From Ampullaceana balthica (taxonomy: Eukaryota > Mollusca > Gastropoda > Lymnaeidae), in contig CALYLW010000038.1 in the NCBI GenBank assembly GCA_944989445.1, positions 1,537,313 through 1,601,312 of the forward strand: a stretch of 64,000 nt of DNA, in the 5' to 3' direction. Shown here piece after piece: positions 1 through 12,300 of the stretch (position 1 is its first letter; the number at the start of each line of letters is the position of its first letter). The notes under the pieces were generated by a model, which searched no databases, was not told where the DNA came from, and saw only the letters and a list, made by a program, of their open reading frames with translations. Both the position numbers and the translations under genes were made by a program.

Positions 1-236
1 GCTAAGGAAAAAAAGATGTTTGTTGTTGGTACTTTGATATATATTTTTTTCTTTTAGTTATTTTGAAGTATTGTAAAATGGATTCAGTAAAAATCAAATA
101 TCAGTCTATGTAGGCTTCATGTTTATGGGGAAGTGCAGAGTGAGAGGGGGGGGGGAGTAAGGTCCAATAGGGAAGTGTTGAAGTGTTTCAATTTAAATCT
201 GTTTCTTAATCTTGCTTCCTGCTATACTCTTGACAG

Positions 237-350
237 AAAAGAGGAGGAAGAAAAAAAGAAAGAGGAGGAAGAGGAGACCAAAAAGAAAGCCGCAGAGGAA
301 GCTGCCAGGCTGGCTCAAGAAGCAGAGAAACAAAAGCAACACGAACAAGA
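237..350 (+). CDS. ACBD3: ACBD3 exon: charged coiled-coil region
   Basis: The acceptor is TTGACAG just before 237 and the donor is GTAAGT at 351. The first base completes a codon and two bases (GA) are left over at the end. It encodes an uninterrupted run rich in Lys, Glu and Ala ending in QKQHEQ, as expected of the charged amino-acid region between the acyl-CoA-binding and Q domains. The stop at 352-354 in this frame is past the donor and so not used. Confidence 0.85.
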
Positions 351-3300
351 GTAAGTTGCACACAGAGACCAGTGATTGGGGTATGGGAGGTCATAGGTCT
401 CATGCACGGGAGGTCATAGGTCTCATGCACGGGAGGTCATAGGTCTCATGCACGGGAGGTCATAGGTCTCATGCACGGGAGGTCATAGGTCTCATGCACG
501 GGAGGTCATAGGTCTCATGCATGGGAGGTCATAGGTCTCATGCACGGGAGGTCATAGGCAATGTTCCCTCTAAGGTTCGTTGGTCCGTGTGCAAAGTAAA
601 AAAGCTCGTGTGCAAAGTTGCACAGTATCCATATTTTGTGTACTAATTTACAAAATTTGCTGTGCGGTAACTCTAAACTGCTGCGCGGCGTGTCATATGT
701 CTGCGCAGGCGCGCAGCTTAAAGGGAACATTGGTCATAGGTCTCATGCACGGGAGGTCATAGGTCTCATGCCTATTGGAGGTCATATGTCTTATATGCAT
801 GGGAGGTCATATGTCTTATATGCATGGGAGGTCATATGTCTTATATGCATCTGAGGTCATATGTCTTATATGCATGGGAGGTCATATGTCTTATATGCAT
901 GGGAGGTCATATGTCTTATATGCATGGGAGGTCATATGTCTTATATGCATGGGAGGTCATATGTCATATATGCATGGGAGGTCATATGTCTTATATGCAT
1001 GGGAGGTCATATGTCATATATGCATGGGATCTCATGCAGGGGAGGTCATAGGCAATGTTCCCTCTAAGGTTTGTTGGTCCGTGTGCAAAGTAAAAAAACT
1101 CATGTGCAAAGTTGCACAGCATCCATTTTTGTGCACTATTTTACAAATATGTAGCGCAGTGATTCTAAGCTGCTGTGCAGCGTCGCTCAGATATCTGCAC
1201 GGCCGCGCAGCTGAAAGCGAACATTGTTCATAGGTCTCATGCACTGAAGTCTTTATTTTAGAGTGGAATTGAAAGTCACCGGTCTGATACACTGATGTCT
1301 CAGTGGTAATGCTTCATTGATCAACTACACAGGAATTTTTTTATCAGTTTGGGAATGGAAGGCTTTCAGGCTATACTGCTGGAATTCGGAAGGTATATAA
1401 TGAACAAAGTAAAGCCCTTATATTTCTTTCCCCTTCTTCATCTAGATCTTTGGTTTTAAAAAAAGTGATATTCTAATAAAAAGTTAATATTTGCCCCACC
1501 TGAAGTTGGCAACAACAAAAAATATTTTAAAATTCTGTCAGGTTTGTCAAGATTTAAATAAAATGGTGGAGAAATTGAAGAAACAATGTTTTAAATTGTA
1601 AGGAATTAGCAGAAACATACAAGTTGTCTCCACTTTATTTTGGTGTTGTACAGAAGTAAATCAATAGACATGATAGGAGACTGCAGTCTAGGATCAATAC
1701 ATTTAGCCACTAGGTTTACCCATGCTGTTAAGTAGGACATGGAGTGAGAGGGTTTTTTCAAAAGAGAGATTTCAGGGTATGGGCGTGGGAGACTGGGGAA
1801 AGCATCTTCAAGTCTTCATTTGTAATCTTTCTTTGTTTTAGTGCTGTGTCCTGTCTCTTGGCAGTCGTATAGTGCGGTGTCACATTTTATAGTTATTGAC
1901 TTGCAGGGGGTTGTTTGTAAACATTTCCTATTTCCCTATTCACTCATTGTCTGTCCTTGATGTCTGGGTTTATATGTCAACTTTAGAGCCGTTGACTTGA
2001 TGTCTGGGTTGATGTGTCAACTTTAGAGCCATTGACTTGATGTCTGGGTTGATGTGTCAACTTTAGAGCCATTGACTTATGTCTGGGTTGATGTGTCAAC
2101 TTTAGAGCCATTGACTTGATGTCTGGGTTGATGTGTCAACTTTAGAGCCATTGACTTGATGTCTCTCATTGACGTCACCCCTTCTTTATTGATCCAGGCC
2201 TGAGGGAACTTTTTAAAGGACAATCAACAGTTAATTATGATTACAATTGACATTTTCTTCTGAGCAAATGAATGTATATTTTTTTTAAATGCCGTTAACA
2301 AAACATTCAAATTAACTTAATTTTGAACTAGGATAATAAGTTGTTTTTTTTTAAGTAACAGGCAACAAACATTATTTGAATGTTCAAACGTTCCAATTAA
2401 TATAGAGCAATTATCTTGCCATCATTTCAATAAATACAATTAGAGAAGGGGCTAATATTTTATGTAGTGAAGAAAACATTTTTTTAAAATTTATCTTTAA
2501 CTTTTTTTTTGGGCAAGTGGGGAAATGTAAATATATTAAGACTTAATATATGTATTTTTAACAATTTTATAATTTTATAAAATTAAAACTGCACCATTTT
2601 CTGGGCTGGAGTATGCTGACTTTGGTTGCAATCAGCCTAGGCGTGTACCAACCATGGTTCCTTCTTGGACCATGCTAAGCTGGGCTGCAAGTCCTTTGGG
2701 TTTGTAGGTAGCGATAGTTCTTGAAGACATTCATCAACATGAACATACATGGTAGTGCTACCAACTTACGTTCCATACTTGGCATTGCTACCAACTTATG
2801 TTCCATACTTTGCATTGCTACCAACTAATGTTCCATACTTTGCATTGCTACCAACTTATGTTCCACACTTGGCATTGCTACCAACTTACGTTCCATACTT
2901 GGCATTGACACCAACTTATGTTCCATACTTTGCATTGCTACCAACTTATGTTCCATACTTGGCATTGCTACCAACTAATGTTCCATACTTTGCATTGCCA
3001 CCAACTTACGTTCCATAATTGGCATTGATACCAACTTATGTTCCATACTTGGCATTGCTACCAACTTATGTTCCATACTTTGCATTGCTACCAACTAATG
3101 TTCCATACTTTGCATTGCCACCAACTTATGTTCCATACTTTGCATTGCTACCAACTTATGTTCCATACTTTGCATTGCTACCAACTAATGTTCCATACTT
3201 TGCATTGCTACCAACTTATGTTCCATACTTTGCATTGCTACCAACTTATGTTCCATACTTTGCATTGCTACCAACTTATGTTCCATACTTTGCATTGCTA

Positions 3301-6300
3301 CCAACTAATGTTCCATACTTTGCATTGCCACCAACTTATGTTCCACACTTTGCATTGCCACCAACTAATGTTCCACACTTTGCATTGCTACCAACTTATG
3401 TTCCATACTTTGCATTGCTACCAACTAATGTTCCATACTTTGCATTGCTACCAACTTATGTTCCACACTTGGCATTGCTACCAACTTACGTTCCATACTT
3501 GGCATTGACACCAACTTATGTTCCATACTTTGCATTGCTACCAACTTATGTTCCATACTTTGCATTGCTACCAACTTATGTTCCATACTTTGCATTGCTA
3601 CCAACTTATGTTCCATACTTTGCATTGCTACCAACTTATGTTCCATACTTTGCATTGCTACCAACTAATGTTCCATACTTTGCATTGCCACCAACTTACG
3701 TTCCATACTTGGCATTGATACCAACTTATGTTCCATACTTGGCATTGCTACCAACTAATGTTCCATACTTTGCATTGCCACCAACTTATGTTCCACACTT
3801 TGCATTGCCACCAACTAATGTTCCACACTTTGCATTGCCACCAACTAATGTTCCATACTTTGCATTGCCACCAACTTATGTTCCATACTTTGCATTGCTA
3901 CCAACTTACGTTCCATACTTGGCATTGACACCAACTTATGTTCCATACTTTGCATTGCCACCAACTAATGTTCCACACTTTGCATTGCTACCAACTAATG
4001 TTCCATACTTTGCATTGCCACCAACTTATGTTCCATACTTTGCATTGCTACCAACTTACGTTCCATACTTGGCATTGCCACCAACTTATGTTCCATACTT
4101 TGCATTGCTACCAACTTACGTTCCATACTTGGCATTGACACCAACTTATGTTCCATACTTTGCATTGCCACCAACTAATGTTCCACACTTTGCATTGCTA
4201 CCAACTAATGTTCCATACTTTGCATTGCCACCAACTTATGTTCCATACTTTGCATTGCCACCAACTTATGTTCCACACTTGGCATTGCCACCAACTTATG
4301 TTCCATACTTGGCATTGCCACCAACTTATGTTCCATACTTTGCATTGCCACCAACTTATGTTCCACACTTTGCATTGCTACCAACTTATGTTCCACACTT
4401 TGCATTGCCACCAACTTATGTTCCATACTTGCCATTGCTACCAACTTATGTTCCATCCCCGTCCTTCCAGGTTACAGATCAGAGCTGCGCTCAACCAACA
4501 GACCCAGGTTCAGTTCAGACAGTACGCCGAGCAGCAGTATCCCAACAATCAGGCCATGGTGAGACCTCTTCTATCCCCCCGGGGGGATCAGTGTCATCGT
4601 AGCTAATGGAACATGTGCATATTCATACGTGTCAACAAAGTCTTTGGAGAAAACATGTTGACACTGGACAGTTGAGAACATTTTCATATGTAGCAGTAAA
4701 ATCTTAAAATTAATTTGGATCAGTCATGTTTACATTGAGAAATTGAATGTTAATTTGGATCAGTCATGTTTACATTGAGAAATTGACTGATAATTTGGAT
4801 CAGTCATGTTTACATTGAGAAATTGAATGTTAATTTGGATCAGTCATGTTTACATTGAGAAATTGAATGTTAATTTGGATCAGTCATGTTTACATTGAGA
4901 AATTGACTGTTAATTTGGATCAGTCATGTTTACATTGAGAAATTGAATGTTAATTTGGATCAGTCATGTTTACATTGAGAAATTGACTGTTAATTTGGAT
5001 CAGTCATGTTTACATTGAGAAATTGAATGTTAATTTGGATCAGTCATGTTTACATTGAGAAATTGAATGCTAATTTGGATCAGTCATGTTTACATTGAGA
5101 AATTGAATGTTAATTTGGATCAGTCATGTTTACATTGAGAAATTGACTGATAATTTGGATCAGTCATGTTTACATTGAGAAATTGAATGTTAATTTGGAT
5201 CAGTCATGTTTACATTGAGAAATTGAATGTTAATTTGGATCAGTCATGTTTACATTGAGAAATTGAATGTTAATTTGGATCAGTCATGTTTACATTGAGA
5301 AATTGAATGTTAATTTGGATCAGTCATGTTTACATTTAGAAATTGAATGTTAATTTGGATCAGTCATGTTTACATTGAGAAATTGAATGTTGATTTGGAT
5401 CAGTCATGTGCTATATCCTCTCAGGTCATTTAGAAATTGCTATAGACAAGATAAAGAAGATTTTCATTGCACTGGATAAGGTTAGTGTGTTATAGATTTC
5501 CTAAGTTTAGTCCGGTGGAAGAAAGTATGAGTTGGTTCTGTATATCCCAAATAACTAAAGGATAGTCGGATGTAGATGAGGTTACTAGTGTTTTGTATGG
5601 TATTGACTAGGTCACTAGGGTTTTGTCTGGTATTGACTGTTACTAGGGTTTTGTCTGGTATTGATGAGGTCACTAGGGTTTTGTCTGGTATTGACTGTTA
5701 CTAGGGTTTTGTCTGGTATTGATGAGGTCACTAGAGTTTTGTCTGGTATTGATTAGGTCACTAGGGTTTTGTCTGGTATTGATTAGGTCACTAGGGTTTT
5801 GTCTGGTATTGATTAGGTCACTAGGGTTTTGTCTGGTATTGATTAGGTCACTAGGGTTTTGTCTGGTATTGACTAGGTCACTAGGGTTTTGTCTGGTATT
5901 GACTAGGTTACTAGGGTTTTGTCTGGTATTGATTAGGTTACTAGGGTTTTGTCTGGTATTGACTAGGTTACTAGGATATTGTCTGGTATTGACTAGGTTA
6001 ATAGGGTTTTGTCTGGTATTGACTAGGTCACTAGGGTTTTGTCTGGTATTGATTAGGTCATTAGGGTTTTGTCTGGTATTGACTAGGTTACTAGGGTTTT
6101 GTCTTGTATTGACTAGGTTACTAGGGTTTTGTCTGGTATTGACTGTTACTAGGGTTTTGTCTGGTATTGATTAGGTCACTAGGGTTTTGTCTGGTATTGA
6201 TTAGGTCATTAGGGTTTTGTCTGGTATTGTCTAGGTTACTAGGGTTTTGTCTTGTATTGACTAGGTTACTAGGGTTTTGTCTGGTATTGACTAGGTTACT

Positions 6301-9300
6301 AAGATTTTGGCTATTATGACCATGTATTAACTAGGTATAAAGTAGGTGACTTAAGTTTAGATGTGTCAATTATGTAACTATAGGTGTCTCATCGTTTAGG
6401 TAATGTAAGTTTCAAACGGATTCATTTGAAAGCTTGTCACCAATGGTCTTGTCCACAGCAAGATGACCTCATCCAACAACTCCAGGACCAACATTTCCAG
6501 CAGTACATGCAGCAAGTCTATCAACAGCAGCTGCTCCAACAACAGAGTCTGACCACCCCCAACGGAGATGTTACGGCCAATGGCAGTGCCACAGAGCATG
6601 TCAAGGTCATGGCTTCACCCATTCCAGATGGGGTCACACCCATCTCTCCGTGCGGGGATGATGAAGAAGGTAAGACGCACCTGTTTAGTGTCACGCCCAT
6701 CTTTCCACGCTGTTAGGGTGGAGTTAAGACACTCATGGCTTGTGTCTATGCAGTTTCTCCATGTGCTGAAAAGAGAGTTTAGATTGTAACCTAAGTCACA
6801 TTGAGATAAAATCATTTGTTTTGCAGGGTAAAGTTTACCTTCATCATAAGAAAGTATTTGATAAATAGTTTATAGGGGAAAATAAATACTAGTTTAATTT
6901 TTTATATCATTAAGTTCTGAGGATTAAATCTAAATATATTTCAAGAAAAATAGATTATTTCAATCGGTAACTCCAAAGCTATTTTGCAATTTTCTGGCAT
7001 TTTAACTGAATTAAGTCAAAGTTTATAAAAGTATATTCTGATTTTATTAATTAATATTTTTTATGAGAGCAAAGGGTTATGTTATAATGAATAAAACATG
7101 TTTAGGCCACAACATATCATCTGGTAAACATTTGTCAAACTTTTTCCAAAAGCTTTTGCTATATGAGTTGACCTTTCCTATTCGGCGGAAATCAAAATAA
7201 ACTGGAATTTTTAGTATTTTTTTAAAACTTTCCGTGACATACCTTGTGGTGAAGAGATGGCTCCACAGGCTGTAATTGTGTATATTGGGAAACATTGAAA
7301 ATTTTAATATCCAGACTTAAAAGAAGTTCTTGGAAGTTACTCAGATGGAATGTGTTTCAAGGGAGATTATGTCTCACTGAAATGATTCTAGACATTTTTT
7401 TTTGTGAGTGCACATCTTCTGACCTATTGGCTCAATGATCCTGATTTGAATTCTCCCAGCTGCCATCACGTCTCTGCCTAAAATAGTCCCAGCCTCCCTG
7501 TGGACCAGGAAAGATCTCAAGGAATTCAAAGATGGCCTTAGGTCATCCAAAGAAAACGTAGTCCGCATTGGTTCCCTGGCCACAGCCACGGTGAGACAGT
7601 GTTGACTTGACCGGCGCCTGGTCATTCGTGCTTTCTAGAAGGTCTTTGATATTGTCTCACAGCTTTCAGTTCCAAATGTTAGATTGATGTATCTTGTTTG
7701 TTGTTCAATAACTTATAGCTTTAATTGATCAACAAGATTTATGTATCTATTTGTTATTCAATAGCTCATAGCTTTAATTGGTCAACAAGATTTATGTATC
7801 TATTTGTTATTCAATAACTCATAGCTTTAATTGGTCAACAAGATTTATGTATCTATTTGTTATTCAATAACTCATAGCTTTAATTGGTCAACAAGATTTA
7901 TGTATCTATTTGTTATTCAATAACTCATAGCTTTAATTGGTCAACAAGATTTATGTATCTATTTGTTATTCAATAACTCATAGCTTTAACTCTTTTTCTC
8001 CGGATCAACGCTGCCATCGTTGATTTTAAAAAGACTTTTTTGACGGATTGACGATAGGAGCGTCGAATTATTAAAACTGCATTGTTGCGTTTCTTTTTTA
8101 GCTATTTAACTAAAATTAGTTTTAATGTAATCTAGAATGATTTCCCTTGAATAAAAAAGTCGGAAATTCTTTGTTTGAATGCGTTTTCACCGCAAAAGAA
8201 GCGTTTGAAAGGCTTGTTTTCATTTTTGTTTTAACGTTTGTTTACAAACATGGATATTCAATCAGCTCATCTGGTTATTGAGCTAATATTATTTTAAATA
8301 CTACGATGATGAACAAGAAAAAGGTTTTGTTTTTTTATGATGATTCAGATAGTAATTTTAAATTGGCAGATGAATCATACGCCAATAGCTATTAGTTGTA
8401 GTGAAATTGACAATGAAGTTGACAAGTCATCTGTTGATAAACAACAAGCCTCGCCCCCATCTCAAATGCCTTGATGAACTGATAATATTTCTACTATAAA
8501 TAATAATATAGACAATAAAGAGTCCAGTTTGAAAGATGCTAAACTTTTTCACTAAAACTAAGTGGAATTTCGGATACAATTTAAAATAATTTCTAGTTGC
8601 AATATATAGCATAGCTTCCAGCGCCATTGTAAACAGCACAATCTTCCTATTATTTTTCTGTATAGGTGACCATGGACATTGGGCTCTAAGGTTTTATTGG
8701 GGCTTTTCTTTTTAATGTGAAGTAATTTCTGTTTGCTGTAAATATTAATATAGTTCAGAAAAAAATATATTTTCTTAAATTTTTTATAAAAATCTAGATT
8801 TTTGTGACTTCGAATGAGGTTTTTATTAAAAAAAATGTGGTGTTTTTTATTTTTTAAACTATTTTCACTAAAGCAAAAGATAATTCCGGCAGAATGAGAG
8901 AAAAAATTCCGGAGAAAAAGAGTTAATTGGCCAACAAGATTTTGACTTGAGCCAACAGTAGATAGGCTAGTACAAAAACCTAATTGAAGTATACTTCACA
9001 GTCTTTACTTCCATTGAGATTTCTAGCTAAGTGTATCCAACATCTGTAATAATTAAGTTGCTAGAAGTGCCAGTTAGGGACATGTGAAATGTTCTTACTA
9101 AGCAAAAAAAAATAAAAATTGTTTGACCTTATGTAGTCATTTTGGTAACAGCTTAAGAAGCTTTTTACTCATCAGATAAAGTCTTTCACTGTTAAGACCA
9201 GGTGAAGTTTGTTACATGATGACTGTTAGTCATGTGCCGCCAGTAAGGTTTGTAAGTGGGCAGAAGGTTTGTCTCTTCACTAAAGATGTGTTGGACTTTG

Positions 9301-12300
9301 TCTTGTCAACCCATGTTTACTGGCACACAAGCTTTCATTGTCCCCATCAAACCCCCAGCCAATTGTGACATTGAAACCCTGCCACCGGTTCTATTCCCAC
9401 GACATTTTCAGTCCTCTCCATATCACTTGACAGCTTATCATATTGTCCATCCACAATCCACAAAGGGTTAGTTTCCAGAGAATCTACGTTAGCCTAATTT
9501 TCTAAATTTGATTTCTCAATATGTGAAAACTATGCCAATTTGTTCATTGATGTCACATGTGTTTAAATTGAACAGCTTATGTTATAAACATTCTATGTGG
9601 TATCTTATAGGCATTTTATGTGGTATTTTATAAAAAATTGTATGTGGTATATTAGAACATTAAACTGACCCTCCCTCGTCCATTTCTACCCTAACATAAT
9701 GCAAAGATGTATGATTAGAAGGAAAAGGCCATAGCAATATTCTGCAAATGTGGATCAAAATGTGGTCAACCAGTAGTAAATGAATGGCCCATTTACCAGA
9801 ACCATAAGCAAACTCTATAGATCTCCCATTAGCCTGTGATGGGCTTTAGCTGTGGTATATCTAGAAACCAACAGAAGGGACAATGAGCCTGTAGTTTTAA
9901 ATTTGAAATTGTTTTCTTATACAAATCATTTAAATCATAAATTGAATTTCACGGATTGTTGAGATGAAGATTTAACCTAACAATCAATGTTTATCTGCCC
10001 TTCGACCCGACCAAAGATAGTTGTGGGATCAATCGCAGAGGGACCACCAGTCAGTGGTGGAACAAGATGTGCCTCGTCTTTACTGTTCAACCTTGACCCC
10101 CGTCTTGTTCCACCGACTAGCTGTGTGACACGCTAGCCCCTTGTTTCTTTCTATTCAATGTTTGATGTTGTTGACATATACTTTCTATCTCTCTGCACCG
10201 CCTGTGCCCCCCTCACCACCATTTCCCCGACCACCATCATTGGGTCACCTGCTCGGACGTGTAGAATACCCCCTGGCAGCAGCGTCAATGTGGACCCGCA
10301 AAGATATTAAGGAATTCAAGGAGTCCCTGGTCAAAGATAAAGAATCTGTGATCAAAATAGGCTCGGGGGAAACGGTTACGGTGAGTGTTGAGGGATAACT
10401 CTGTCGGCTTGATGAGTGGTCTCCTAGTAGTTGTGCTTTGTTGACACCCGGCATAGTAGAGTAGCCTCCCACCTGCTTAGGTTAAGTTTCTTTTCTTGCT
10501 TAATTGTAACATTCAACACTTGAGCTTTTTGTGTGGTCCCCTATCATGTGTTTAACTATGTCACTTAATGATAGACACCTAAAAATGTATCCTCTACACT
10601 ATGTCGGCCCTCTAACACAGGTTATGTTACTTTTAATGAAATTCTGAATTTTGAGGAAAATTAAATGGTAAATATATTTTCCATAAGAAGTTAGCTAAAC
10701 AGAAATTCCCTTAGTTCCTTTTTCTCTAATACTTATGATAAAATCTGTTTGATCTTACAAGATCGCCATGAGAAGTTAAATTTTTCATTGAGTGCAATAT
10801 GAATTTTTTATTGAGTGCATTTATGAACAACATAAGGGCATCTTAACACCAAATAAATTTCTCCACTGACTAAATTCAATCCTTTTTAAATTAAACTATG
10901 TCACCTGTCTGAAATTTTTTCAATTCAAATATTAATTTTGTTATACAATCTAATGAAATTTGTTTAGTTCATACCTGTCTAATGTTACACAAAGAACAAG
11001 ATATGTGAATTTTTACTTGCATCAATGCTAAAATAAAGCTATAGATTTAAACAAAAATAAAGAATGATAGGTAAACAAGACAATGACAAAACATCATTAC
11101 CATCATATCTGGGCTATCCACAACAGTGGATATAACCCTAATCAGAATCCATCCTTTCGGATAGGGTACCCATGCCTGAACAATAATTAGCCCTGGTCAT
11201 AATCCATAATTTAGGTAAGAATGCCCACACATAAAGATGGCACCTAACCCTAATCATAATCCATTAAGGTGAGAGAACCCACACATAAAGATGGCACCTA
11301 ACCCTAAACCTAATCCATTGTTTAGGTAAGGGTTCCCACACATGAAGATGGCACCTGCCTGTTTTGGGAGTTTGCCACCGACTACTATGACATCGGCTTT
11401 GGTGTTTACTTTGAGTGGAGTGTTTCCCAGACCAACACAGTCAGCGTCCACGTCAGTGAGTCCAGCGATGAGGAGGAGGAGGAAGAGGAAGGAGCAAAGC
11501 CAGAAGGTAGGGAATCTAATGTTTCAATTACCATACTGTTATACTAGGCCATGTTTTGGCAATCACATGGGCTGTACAACATTCAACAAGCCAGCAGCAG
11601 GTCCCTGGAGGTTTTTTTTTCCATTCCTTTTTTGTTTGTTTGTCAGACCTTCCTTTCAAATCAAAGTTACATTTTGTAGATTATTTTTCATGGATAGAGG
11701 TTTAAAGGATTTTTTTTTACCACACTCCATAAATCTATTTTAAAAAGTTGAATTCATTAATTTGAGGCCATTAACGGATCAATTTTAACTTTGTTTTTCT
11801 TCATACTCATCCATGCGTCCTCATTAAATTTTAACTTTGTTTTTCTTCATACTCATCCATGCGTCCTCATTAAATTTTAACTTTGTTTTTCTTCATACTC
11901 ATCCATGCGTCCTCATTAAATTTTAACTTTGTTTTTTTTCCTACTCATCCATGCGTCCTCATTAAATTTTAACTTTGTTTTTCTTCATACTCATCCATGC
12001 GTCCTCATTAAATTTTAACTTTGTTTTTCTTCATACTCATCCATGCGTCCTTATTAAATTTTAACTTTGTTTTTTTTCATACTCATCCATGCGTCCTCAT
12101 TAAATTTTAACTTTGTTTTTCTTCATACTCATCCATGCGTCCTCATTAAATTTTAACTTTGTTTTTCTTCATACTCATCCATGCGTCCTCATTAAATTTT
12201 AACTTTGTTTTTCTTCATACTCATCCATGCGTCCTCATTAAATTTTAACTTTGTTTTTTTTCATACTCATCCATGCGTCCTCATTAAATTTTAACTTTGT

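Noticed and set aside
3019..4602. 527-codon plus-strand frame of [10 protein letters not shown] repeats
   Set aside because: Produced by a stop-free 30-bp minisatellite in ACBD3 intron 1; it runs through the exon in the wrong frame and has no conserved domain.
5412..5485. Possible extra ACBD3 exon after CTCTCAG
   Set aside because: In the required phase it reads VI-stop at once, and the flanking exons already join perfectly.
9256..9471. Plus frame of 71 codons between the alternative exons
   Set aside because: No similarity to GOLD or any family I know, and no compatible splice sites.
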